Assembly: GCA_022818135.1 (NCBI GenBank)
Contig: JAFMSR010000015.1
Span: 34,689,239 to 34,753,238 of the forward strand
Reading direction: 5' to 3'
DNA from: Saxidomus purpurata
Taxonomy: Eukaryota; Mollusca; Bivalvia; Venerida; Veneridae
Length of the DNA: 64,000 nt
Below the pieces are notes generated by a model that was not told the origin of the DNA, did no database searches, and saw only the letters and a list, made by a program, of their open reading frames with translations. Positions 13,480 to 23,399 of the stretch are shown here, in pieces. Every line of letters begins with the position of its first letter. The stretch's first letter is position 1. A program made the translations under genes and the position numbers.

Positions 13480-13960
13480 TTTTTAATCAAGAGGGCCAAG
13501 ATTTGAACAACATTTGTAGGGGTCCACAACACAATACTACTGTACATTCCAAATATCTAAGCTCTGGGCCTTGTGGTTTTAGACAAGAAGATTTTTGAAA
13601 GTTTTCCCTATATAAGCCTATGTGAAATCAAGTGACCTCCCCCCCTCCCCCCCCCACCCCAGAAGGATCAATTTTGAATCTGGGGTCATGATTTTTCTCG
13701 GCAGAGGTCAACTAAGCAATGCCCTATAGATGCCAAATATCTCGGCTCTAAGCATTGTGGTTTCAGAGATTTTTTTTAAAGATTTCCCATAGAATTCTAG
13801 GTAAATCAAGTGAGCTCCAGGGTGTGGTCAATTTTAATCCAGGGGTTATGATTTGAACAATCATCGTAGGGGTCCAGTAGAAAATGCTACATGCCAAATA
13901 TAAAAATCTGGGCCTTCCAGTTTCTAAGACGATTTTTAAAGTTTTTCCATTCTGATGCCA
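13480..13960 (-). repeat. dispersed repeat A, about three units
   Basis: It contains gagggccaagatttgaacaa, ggggtccac, aaatatctaagctctgggcc and a ttgtggttttag motif, repeated with drift. A C-rich run sits inside at about 13638-13663. It lies just downstream of, or inside the 3' part of, the minus-strand gene at 14-21 kb. Confidence 0.7.
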
Positions 13961-13968
13961 TGCTAATG

Positions 13969-16900
13969 CTAATCCTTGAATTTTCTGTTGTTGAGGAACC
14001 AGTACTTACCTTCATTAGTAACAATACTTGGAGCATCATCTGGAAACGAAAGGGGGCCAAGCTGCTTTGTAACGATACATTTAGAATATTCAGTCAAGTT
14101 TTGAAAATGCTCAAAACCAGTCATTTTCTCATGAAAACCACTTTTTACACAAATCTTTTTGAAATCTGGATGTTTTGAAAAGAATATTCTGTGGTTTAGA
14201 ATTATCCATAGCAGTACAAAAGGAAAAGCAAATGCTGGATCAAAGCTTGCCTCATCTACAAATGTAATATTATTAGACACAAGCAGTAAATCATCAGCTG
14301 GGTTGTATATGACAAACTGAAAACCTGCTTTGTTCATTAAAATTGATGGTATAAATTTTCTTTTAGTTTCATGTCTATTATATTCTGTAAAGGCAAACAC
14401 AACAGCCTGAGCTATCATTTCATTGAGTTTTGGTCCGACACCAATACTAGAATACTTCACTTTCACATTTGTTCTATCCTCTGGACTTTCACTTTCATCT
14501 TCTTTTGGTATAATTTCAGACTGTTCATCTACAGGTATATCTTCGGACTGTTCAGTAAGCTGTTCACTCTGCACTTCTGTGTCACAATCTGCAGTTTCTT
14601 GGTCAAATGACACAGAGACAGAACTTCCCATTGTTGGGTTGCCTGTTAGGATATCCAATTCTCCATACCAAGTGTCCTGTGAACCTTTAAGGGAACAAAA
14701 TCTTGGTACTTATAACACAAGACGTAATCTTCAGTAATTAACAGACAGAAAACTTGAATTAAGTTTTTCAAAAATCTGTTGAAAAATTCAATTTATTATA
14801 GATTGTACAACAATTGTACATGCCAAGTATCTAAGGTCTTCGAGTTTTATAAAAGAAGTTTCCCTTTCCATTGCCATGGCAACCAGAGTTCAGCATGGAA
14901 TGGAATTCTTTGAACACTTCCGATAGAGCTTCATGCAAGGAACATCCCTGCCAAGTTTAATCAATATTGGCTTTGTGGTTTCAAAGGAGATGTTGTTTAA
15001 AGGAAATGGTGGACGGTCGTACGATATACATAATGTACAATGTATGCCAGATGGTCAGCAATCGTATGTTGATACTGAGATACATCATTTTGCCTGCAAA
15101 TGTATATTTAACTTTGGCAAACAGTCAAATATAGATTGTATTGTTTTCTGTCAATATTTATGATATTTACCCCTAATTGAATGCATTTTTGAAAGACTTG
15201 AAGGCTTTTTCATATGTTTTTGCCTTCTGCAAGGTAAACAAAGAGGCCTAAAAGGGCCTGTTTCCCTCTACTAGCTCCAAAACTTTACCAGATGCAAGAA
15301 CATACATGTACTGTGGTAGGTAGAGGTGCCTACCTTCTTCAAATTTGCATTCTTGAGGGAGCAGGTACATTTGAGCATTGCTACATGAACGTGATCACTG
15401 GACATTCTTTACTACAAATTTGCACTGAAATCTGACCAATGCTTTCTCAGAAGACGATTCTAAAAGTTCCCTATATAGATGCAAAAACACTAGATAATGT
15501 TAACAAGATGGCAATGATGGCCTATATAGCTCATCTGCGTGAACAGACAGCACAAAATCAGTACCTGGTATGTCTGACTTGGACATTAAGTACTACAAAT
15601 CTCAGTAGTAAGGTGACTGCTTTATCTTTCATATTGCTAAAGTGTGTCTTACCAATCCACATATTTTCCTGAGCCTTAATTTTTTCAGGGCATCCACAGG
15701 GACAGGATCTCAAGCTTTTCCTCGTACTTGTGAATGCTTCCCCTGCCAACTTTGATAGTAGATGAATTCCAAGACCAATCTCAAGGTCCACATCATCTTT
15801 TGAATTTTTAAGAGCAATTCTTAGCTTTTCCAAATTTTCTTTCTCAAGGAATGCATTCAGATGATGAATAGCTTCATTAACCTCTTGAGCTTCAAGGTCT
15901 ATCTGTAAAGACAAGAACAATACCTGTATAATCAACTACACTTATCTGTCAAAAAGAGGACCATGAGGGCCCTATATTGCTAATCTGAGGACCATGACCT
16001 TTGAACACTTATTGCAGTGCTATACGGGCTTGACTGAATATCAGCTTATCATTTAATTACACCAAACATTTTCAAAGTCCCATAACTCAGCCAAACTCAG
16101 TCAAGCGTAAATCCCCCCTCCCCCCAGTAGAAGTCTACTAGACAAGCTACATGCCAAATATCTAAGCTCTGGGCCTCCCTGTTTTTGAGGAGAACATTTT
16201 AAAGTTATTTCTTTCCATTTCCATAGCCTAGGCAATCTGAATTCTGGGCCTCCACAGCAGCTAGTGGCTAGGGTGTTTGCCTTCAGATTGGAAGTGCTGG
16301 GTTCAAATCTCAGCCCAAGCACAAGGTGTGTCCTTGCGCAAGGACACTAATGCCACACATGCCTCAGTCCATCCATGTAAATGGGTAGCAGTGACAAAAA
16401 AACTCGCTGCCTCTCTACCCCAAGCATGATGACATCTAGAACGAGTGTTCAAGAGCTATTCAATAAGTTAAGGGGCTTTCTTGGTAAACTGACAAATAAA
16501 TTTGTATGAACTAATCCGAGTTCTGCATGGAATGGAATAATTTGAACAATTTGTTTAAGACATTATGTTCCATCAACTTCTGTACAGCAGTTATGGTGAT
16601 GTCATCTGACGACATCTTCGATGGTGTATAATATTATGATGGACATCAGGAGATCACAATATTTCTCAATTTGAGCTTAAAATGTAGGGTCGTCAACAAA
16701 AACATGGGTCAGTCGGGAAACTAAAACCAAACATTTTTATTTTTGGCAAAGAAAATTAACTTCATCCAAAGTGGAGAATAAACAAGAGCTGTCCCTCACA
16801 AGTGACGAATGCCCCTGAAAGAGGTGTCTCACAGTCTTTGTCCTCTCCATGTGCTCAATAATGGTGGTATGTAATTTTAAAATCCATGCGACACATCGGC

Positions 16901-19900
16901 TTGATGAGCTTGACATTTGTGCCAAGTTATTTTTAAATCAATCAATGCATGACAAAGTTATAGTTCACACACGAATGTGTGCATATATATACAGGATTCC
17001 CGTGTGACCTTGACCTTTAAGGTAGGGATGTGGGTCTTGCACGCGACACGTCGTCTTGATGTGCTTGACATTTGTGCCAAGTTATTTTAAAATCCTTCAA
17101 TGCATGACAAAGTTATAGTCCGGACATGAATGTGTGCATATATAGAGGATTTCATTAGCTTCAAACTCTAAGTGTGACCTTGACCTTTGAGGAAGGGACG
17201 TGAGTCTTGCACGCGACACGTTGTCTTGATGTGCTTGACATTTGTGCCAAGTTATTTTAAAATCCTTCAATGCACGACAGAGTTACAGTCCGGATGGGGA
17301 CGCACAGACGGACAGACGGATGGTGCGATTTTAATATGCCACCCTTCGGGGGCATAAAAACAGTATATTTTCACAATACCTGATCATCAGCAGCTGTTGT
17401 ACTAGTGCCTGCTGTCTGTGACACAAGGCTGTCACGGTGATCAGCTCTGATGCGTTTTGCAGAAGACTCAAGGTAAGAACTGGAGCACTGTTTTCTCTTT
17501 GCTGTGGCACTTTTCTGAAGATGTAATGCACTTAAAATCTTCTTAAGAATTTAAGGTAGCGATATGGTTGTAAATCATTGAGCACGTTGCGATCCAATCC
17601 GGCATTAATCCAGCCCTTTGTGGCATGTATGCACATTGATGGGAAAAATAAGTTAAGAAGATTTTTAAAGTTTTTCCTATATATGCCTATGCAAAAACTA
17701 AGTGCCCACCCGCGCAGGGTCAATTTTGACCCGGGGGTCATAATTTGAACAATCTTGGTAGAGGTCCACTAGACAATGCTACATGCCAAATATCTAAGCT
17801 CTAGGCCTTGTGGTTTCAGAGAAGAAGATTTTTAAAGTTTTTCCTATTTGTTGCCATAGCAACCAGAGTTCTGCATGGAATGGAATTCTTTGAACAATTT
17901 TGGTAAAAGCTTCATGCAAGGAACATTCCTGCATAGTTTTATCAACATTGGCCTAGAGGTTTCAGAGGAGATGTCATTTGAATCAAAATGTTGACGGACG
18001 ACGGACAATCATCGATCAGAAAAGCTCACCCTGGCATAGCCAGGTGAGCTAAAAAACCATAGACTAACTATTGAAAAGCATTGACAAACATCAACAATTA
18101 AAATACTATGATTGTAAAGCATAAGTGTCGCCGTTTTTAAGAAAGGGATGATATTTTTACATGATAATAATAAATGCAACAGGCAGTATGATACCGTATT
18201 TATTCAACCAACTACCAGTATGTTTTACATTTCTGTCATATCTATATATAACCCAGGTGAGCTAATAACCCTAAAAACAAAGCAGTAACTTCCCTTTTTA
18301 GCTCACCTGGCTACCCCAGGGTGAGCTTGTCTGATTGATGATTGTCCGTCGTCCGTCAACATTTTGATTCAAATGACATCTCCTCTGAAACCACTCGGCC
18401 AATGTTGATAAAACTATGCAGGAATGTTCCTTGCATGAAGCTCTACCAAAATTGTTCAAAGAATTCCATTCCATGCAGAACTCTGGTTGCTATGGCAACA
18501 AATAGGAAAACTTAAAAAATCTTCTTCTCTGAAACCACAAGGCCTAAAGCTAAGATATTTGGCATGTAGCATTGTTTAGTGGACCTCTACCAAGATTGTT
18601 CAATTTATGACCCCTGGGTCAAAATTGACCCCGCGGGGGTGGTCACTTAGTTTTGCATAGGAATATATAGGAAAACTTAAAAAATCTTCTTCTCTGAAAC
18701 CACAAGGCCTAGAGCTTAGATATTTGGCATGTAGCATTGGCTAGTGGACCTCTACCAAGATTGTTCAAATTATGAGCCCCGGATCAAAATTGACCCCGCA
18801 CGGGGGGTCACTTAGTTTAACATAGGCTTATGTTGGAAAAACTTTAAAAATCTTCTTCTCTGAAACCACAAGGCCTAGAGCTTAGATATTTGGCATGTAG
18901 CATTGTCTAGTGGACCTTTACCAAGATTGTTCAAATTATGACCCCCAGGTCAAAATTGACCCCGTGGGGGTGGTCACTCAGTTTTGCAAAGGCTTATATA
19001 GGAAAAACTTTAAAAATCTTCTTCTCTGAAACCACAAGGCCTAGAGCTTAGATATTTGGCATGTAGCATTGTCTAGTGGACCTCTACCAAAATTGTTCAA
19101 ATTATGACCCCCAGGTCAAAATTGACCCCGCGCAGGGGTGGTCACTTAGTTTTGCAAAGGCTTACATAGGAAAAACCACAAGAGCTTTCATAGCCCTCTT
19201 GTTGTAATGAAATAAACTCCATGATTATCTACTGAATGATCACCATGGTTCGATAATATTATATGTTTTATGCACGACTTGTATAAAATGTAAGGTGAGC
19301 ATTATTCAGAAAAGTAGTGGATTAAATGGTAATTTAATGAAAGATACTGTATAACGTGAGCAACTTTTGAGTTGCATCGTACAACATATACATCCAATGC
19401 AGCTGATCCAATATATTAAATACAACAGATCGATGATGGACAAAGGACAGGACAAGTTAATCTTTTGTTGCTCAGTGTTTGTAGCATTGTTGCTATATGT
19501 GGGTTACAATGAATACCGGAATCGAAGGAAGCATTTATTTTATTTAAGTAAATTTTTTAAATTCTCGAGTTGTACTCAAATGGATGTTTCGCTATCTGAA
19601 TTGCATTTATTATTATATATCATTTTATTCTTTCAGCATGTTAATTTCATTAAGACATAGACTATCGTTAATAACAAATAATATCCTTAATTTCAGTAAC
19701 AAATAGACTTTCAAATAACGTACTAAGCTGAGCAATTACTTAAGTATTTTCGTGAAATCGGGGCCAGTACTTTTTTGATAAATAAATGAAGGCGTAATTA
19801 CACATTACGATCAAAGGACTTTATTTCAAATTGCTTTTAAAAGTCATTCAATAAAATGTGTTTAGCCAAATTAAAAAAAATATATAAAAATCAGACTTTT

Positions 19901-21275
19901 TTTATCACCAATAATTAAAAATCTCACATCTCACATACATGTTAATCAAAAGATGGCACGTGCAAATAATAAAACTGGTTCAGCGGTTACTTAAAAAACA
20001 TTAATCGGCAATTATATTTGTTTGTATTTTGATATTTATAATCGTCTCTTTCATACATAAGTCTGAGTGATAACAATTTCTGTCCCATTTCCACAGGTGT
20101 AAAATTGCAGCCTTTAATTGGCCGTTGATTAAGAGTGCAGGTGAATAGTACGAGACTTTGGTTGTGCAATGCTGGGGCTTCAAATTAAATATTTTTGAGG
20201 GATATGGCAAATGGATGAAACAAATAACGCAATTCTTTGATAAATATCTAGATTTTATTCATATATCACATAATAAGTAAAACATTTCAATGAATTAACA
20301 TTTCACACAAACATCACGCAAATTAAATAGCTCAAGCATAACTTAGAAAACAAATAATGGTACAATTTTTAATTACAGTCAAAATGCTGCATTAACTTAT
20401 GACCTGTAAAGTATTATCATTTCAGAATCATTTCTTCAAAAAGGTAACGTTCAAAATAGTTATACTCCATCAACTACATGTATATCTTTGAGGTATAATT
20501 GTGATTCTCACAGGTTCGCAGATGTTATGAACACCGAATGTAAACTAATGAACTATAAACAAATAAACTCCCGAATTCATTTATGGCTTAATATTATTTT
20601 CTAAAACTTTGCATACGAGTCAAATATCATAAATTCTATCATATTTATATATATTTAATACAATTAAGTAGATACAACGCCTGTATTAAGTAGATTCCGG
20701 TAATCGAAAACCGATTCCGGTAGTGAAGTCGATTCCGGTATTCATTGTAACCGCTATATGTTGCGTCAGTGTTTTGTCACGTCACAGTTTTGTCTGTTGA
20801 TCTTTTTGTCATGACCCTATTTTAGTAGCGGTAAATCTTAGGATGTATTTCACAACCCATATGCCAGTCAAGGGAACCACTGAACTGGGCGGACTGATTG
20901 TATAATTTGTAAACTCCCCTGATACGGCTCAGCAATTGAGGTCTCAAAAGGTAGGTGGGATCGACTATTGTCAGTACCATTACTGCTGCACCTAGATATA
21001 CTTATTTTAAAAATTCACAATACATTACATACACTGGCATCAGTCATGTCAGTGGCAAGGGGTTTCAACAACTCCTTGAACAGAATGCCTCTCATCTCCA
21101 AGTTGCCTGATCCTTCATTCAAACTTCGCCATTTTCGGAAATCCGTATCACTCACGATTATATCGCTTGCAATGTCACTAAATGGCCTAGGTATGGTTAC
21201 AATATGATCAAAGCTGAGCATATTGAGCTCAATATTTAACTCACGAAAGAACACATCAATGGCGTCAGAATCCAT
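13969..21275 (-). CDS. unnamed multi-exon protein, possible PD-(D/E)XK-like fold (at least 434 residues)
   Basis: Four exons join in consistent phase: 21275-21033 (ATG at 21275 in GCCAAGATGG, in-frame TAG six codons upstream, donor AGT|GTATGT), 17514-17380 (TCTTCAG|AAA to CAG|GTATTG), 15902-15653 (TTTACAG|ATA to ATTG|GTAAGA) and 14684-14010 (CTTAAAG|GTT to GAAG|GTAAGT). Read-through of the last donor stops at 13969, and splicing to an unseen exon is equally possible. Residues 1-81 are mixed. Residues 82-126 are Ser/Lys/Arg-rich. Residues 127-190 are helical, then comes CPCGCP (193-198). WYGELDILTG (215-224) gives a hydrophobic strand with Asp220. Residues 238-280 are an acidic insert. MIAQAVVFAFTEYNRHE (from 299) is a helix followed by two hydrophobic strands. 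That order resembles PD-(D/E)XK-type proteins, but I see no clear (D/E)XK lysine motif, so the fold is inference and activity is doubtful. Introns are filled with repeats. Confidence 0.65.
14010..14684 (-). CDS. exon 4 of the unnamed minus-strand gene (core fold segment)
   Basis: It is 675 nt, phase 1 in and phase 1 out. The frame begins by completing a Gly codon, then SQDTWYGELDILTG, an acidic Glu/Ser-rich insert and the MIAQAVVFAF helix. Using the nearer CACAG acceptor 8 nt downstream would break the frame, so the CTTAAAG acceptor is chosen. The donor GAAG|GTAAGT is near-ideal. Confidence 0.75.
14800..15040 (-). repeat. dispersed repeat A, single partial copy
   Basis: It contains tacatgccaagtatctaagg, ccattgccatggcaaccaga, atggaatggaattctttgaa and gagcttcatgcaaggaacat in the family order, on the minus orientation, inside intron 3 of the unnamed gene. 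Confidence 0.75.
15653..15902 (-). CDS. exon 3 of the unnamed minus-strand gene
   Basis: It is 250 nt bounded by TTTACAG and GTAAGA. It enters in phase 0 and leaves in phase 1. It encodes an amphipathic helical stretch (IDLEAQEVNEAIHHLNAFLE) and, later, the cysteine cluster CPCGCP just before the predicted strand of exon 4. Confidence 0.75.
15950..16610 (-). repeat. dispersed repeat A copy interrupted by a SINE
   Basis: The family starts at a gaggaccatgagggccctat end and runs to ggcaatctgaattctg. It resumes at about 16508 with gagttctgcatggaatggaa and the following conserved text. The gap is the SINE at 16239-16507. Confidence 0.7.
16239..16507 (+). mobile_element. tRNA-derived SINE
   Basis: An A-box-like tagtggctagggtg and a B-box-like gggttcaaatctc are spaced as in a tRNA head. 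They are followed by a unique body (cttgcgcaaggacac, gcatgatgacatctag) and a weak A/T-rich tail. Short similar words (aatctgaattctg and aatccgagttctg) flank it and may be the target duplication. It has inserted into a repeat A copy, so it is younger than that copy. Confidence 0.75.
16790..17356 (-). repeat. dispersed repeat B, three-unit copy
   Basis: gacatttgtgccaagttatt recurs at 16912, 17067 and 17237. Each is followed by caatgca(t/c)gacaaagtta-like text, and two units carry gtgaccttgacctt. One end is aacaagagctgtccctcaca and the other is gacggacagacggatggtgc followed by acccttcgggggcat. It has no coding content. Confidence 0.8.
17380..17514 (-). CDS. exon 2 of the unnamed minus-strand gene
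   Basis: It is 135 nt, phase 0 in and out. It has a TCTTCAG acceptor and CAG|GTATTG donor. The 45 codons are low-complexity (SSSYLESSAKRIRADHRD; Ser/Thr/Ala-rich end), typical of a linker. It is less secure than exons 1, 3 and 4. Confidence 0.6.
17630..18055 (-). repeat. dispersed repeat A, left arm of an inverted pair
   Basis: It carries the full set of family words in minus orientation and ends in the palindromic tcaccctggcatagccaggtgagct. Together with 18298-18660 it forms arms of an inverted repeat separated by about 240 bp. It lies in the first intron of the unnamed minus-strand gene. Confidence 0.9.
18298..19200 (+). repeat. dispersed repeat A, complete copy with 166-bp tandem units
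   Basis: It begins agctcacctggctacccca and ggtgagct (a palindromic head) and ends catagccctcttgttg. Inside, cttcttctctgaaaccacaa recurs at 18521, 18686, 18852 and 19018, giving a very regular period of 165-166 bp. The units share ggcatgtagcattg, tagtggacctctaccaa and a gggtcaaaattgaccccg-type palindrome. No open frame spans it. The transposition mechanism is not visible. Confidence 0.9.
19502..20752. mobile_element. candidate TIR element with a 24-bp perfect inverted repeat
   Basis: The 24 bases at 19502-19525 (core gaataccggaatcga) are the exact reverse complement of 20729-20752. Similarity weakens but continues outside (gctatatg on both sides). Just inside the right end, gattccggta repeats three times (about 20692, 20712 and 20731). 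No transposase frame is present in the 1.25 kb. It is AT-rich with no supported gene. Confidence 0.65.
21033..21275 (-). CDS. exon 1 of the unnamed minus-strand gene (start codon)
   Basis: It is 81 codons from ATG at 21275, with a good initiation context and an in-frame stop shortly upstream. It begins MDSDAIDVFFRELNIEL. The donor is AGT|GTATGT at 21032. The frame contains no transposase or known domain motif. Confidence 0.7.
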
Positions 21276-21349
21276 CTTGGCGGGGGATGCCTACTAAACG
21301 CCGGTATCGATAAGAAAAGCCGGTATGCCCGGAATGGGTGTCAGAACGG

Positions 21350-21480
21350 CCCACTTCCAGAAAGGACCTGTACCAAAGAGGCCCAAAACCAGAAAGGCCC
21401 AAAACCAGAAAGGCCCAAAACAGAAAGACCCAAACCCAGAAAACCCAAACCCAGAAAGACCCACCCAAAAAGGACCAGTT
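21350..21480. repeat. minisatellite, unit about 16 bp (ggcccaaaaccagaaa)
   Basis: At least six imperfect units are visible (aaaggcccaaaaccagaaag and variants). The frames over it on both strands (Pro/Lys-rich on plus, Phe/Trp/Gly-rich on minus) are by-products of the repeat. Confidence 0.85.
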
Positions 21481-21758
21481 TTATGTTCTATGTTAATATG
21501 TACCTTAGGGAAATAAAAGATTAGAAAAAACATATGTACATTTGGGGAAAAACAGTAGCGCGGTAGCAAACATTAGGGTACACAAAAATATATATCAATA
21601 GTGAAATTTATGATGATTACACAAGTTATTTACAAATTTCATTTATAGAAATAAAAACAGACTTATGATTATAAAAGTAACAAAATTTAAAAAAAATAGA
21701 CTTCAAAAAAAGAACAGTCTGGTCTATGACAAAGGTATGGATAAAAAAATCATAAAGT

Positions 21759-21865
21759 AATTACAAGTGCTAATTGGTTACTTTGATGACAACCCGATTA
21801 TTAAAAAGGTATTTATAAAATTTGTTCATTAATTAATTACCAGTGCTAATTGGTTACTTTGATGA
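21759..21865. repeat. direct duplication, period 76 bp
   Basis: aattac(a/c)agtgctaattgg followed by ttactttgatga occurs at 21759 and 21835, separated by unrelated text. There is no coding content. Confidence 0.75.
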
Positions 21866-22575
21866 AGTTCCAATGGACCAAAGATGACTTACTGTATACT
21901 AGTCTGATAAAAAATATGTTGTTTTTTTTTCTATATACATGTACTATATTTCATGCACTATTTCCAGTCTATTTTATATGATTTTGTTTAGTACACTGAC
22001 ATAGTTAAATTGGCGCTGGATGGTAGACTGGCTCTAGAACAAAACAATGAAATATTAATTAGTAAAAGGGATATTTCAGGGCCTGGTGACAAGGCTAGCC
22101 TAACTGCTACTTGTGTGTGCTTATGTTTATCACGGAACTATTAACACATGTGTGTATAATGTCCTATACACATTTGTATATAAGTCCGTGGACTTTTTCA
22201 GTTACAAACTAAGGAATTTATGATAGTGGCGATTTAAGAATATCTATCAATCTATCTTGTCATACTGCCTCACAGTTAACACAACAAAGCACGAGCGCTA
22301 AAAGTATTGAAGGAGATTCCTACAAATTGGGGGGAGTGTAAGGGTTTTTTGGTATTTGGTTAAATAGGTAAAACGATTTAATGATGATTTCATGTCAATA
22401 TTTTTATGAGAGGATAATAGTTTGTACTGACTCCATTGTTGCAGTGCTTTGGAAAACACAAATGAAACGAGAGTTATTTCTGTCTGCTGGTAAGTGATAT
22501 ATTTTTACTAAGAATGTTACATAAAAAGTATTCAAAGCAAATATACAGTTTAAGAATAAACAAAATGATACTTAC

Positions 22576-22659
22576 TAGTGTAACTTGGAGATAATCAACT
22601 TCTATTGTTGGCCAATCATTGCTTTCAATGGAATATGTGCAAACAACTGGTGGTCTGTT
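22576..22659 (-). other. orphan candidate exon (28 codons)
   Basis: On the minus strand an 84-nt open stretch (phase 0 in and out) starts after TATTTTTTAG and ends at CTA|GTAAGT. The frame reads NRPPVVCTYSIESNDW and continues to VDYLQVTL. It is not low complexity. It lies upstream of the start codon of the minus-strand gene at 21275, so it would need to belong to another transcript or an alternative upstream first exon. It could also be a remnant. I do not recognise it. Confidence 0.3.
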
Positions 22660-22828
22660 CTAAAAAATACAAACAATCACATTTGATGACAATTGAGAAG
22701 CTAAATCGATTTTAAATCCTTTGTCTGCAGTCAGTTGATATGAATTACTATTACAATTTGCTAAGAATCGGACTTCTTGAATGGCTGTTTTAAAAACTTT
22801 TAATTGAAACAAAGAACAAAAACAATGT

Positions 22829-23193
22829 TTAAAGCTGCTCGCTCTCAGTTACCGTTGAAAAAAATATTTTTCAAAAAAATTCACATTCTTATTCATAAGT
22901 ATAAAACTAAAGGCTTGAATGAAAAAATAAGCAAAAATCTAGGTAGGAATTTGCAGAAATCGATTGAAAAGGTTGGTTACACGGCACCGCTACACTATAT
23001 GTTCATACTGAAATTTCAAAAGCGTTTGCAACACTTTTGAATTTGGTAGCGTATTTCTTTCAATTAAGAGATATACGCGACATTAATTTATACTGGAACC
23101 TTTTTATATAGCCAAATATTCTAAAATACGTTATTTACATACAGTTTGAAGAACTTTTATTTTTTACCAAAATCTGAGAGCGACCAGCTTTAA
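22829..23193 (-). mobile_element. TTAA-flanked MITE, copy 1
   Basis: Ends are ttaaagctgctcgctctcag and its inverted counterpart ctgagagcgaccagctttaa. Related copies are at 51223-51582 (opposite orientation, 360 bp) and 57984-58320. TTAA at both outer edges suits piggyBac-type insertion (inference). It has no transposase, and the 78-codon plus frame inside is not conserved. Confidence 0.85.
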
Positions 23194-23399
23194 GTAAACA
23201 ACTCTTTATTTCAGTAAACAATATCAAACCTTATAAAACATATACATGTACATGCATTTATAGCACATATAGCATAAAAGGTATACATGTAAATAATGCA
23301 AATATCAAACGGTCAAATATTTCACATGTACTTACATTTTGCACACTTCTTCAATATTCTTATTTTTTGGTGAAGCACATTGCGTGATTTGTCATTTCT

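Noticed and set aside
16895..17300. possible CRISPR-like spaced repeat
   Set aside because: The units are long (155-170 bp) diverged copies of a dispersed repeat, not short identical repeats with unique spacers, and the genome is eukaryotic.
19367..19660. 97-codon plus-strand frame
   Set aside because: It overlaps the left end of the TIR element and has no family features.
21265..21569. Phe/Gly/Trp-rich minus-strand frames (67-91 codons)
   Set aside because: They are produced by the ggcccaaaaccagaaa minisatellite.
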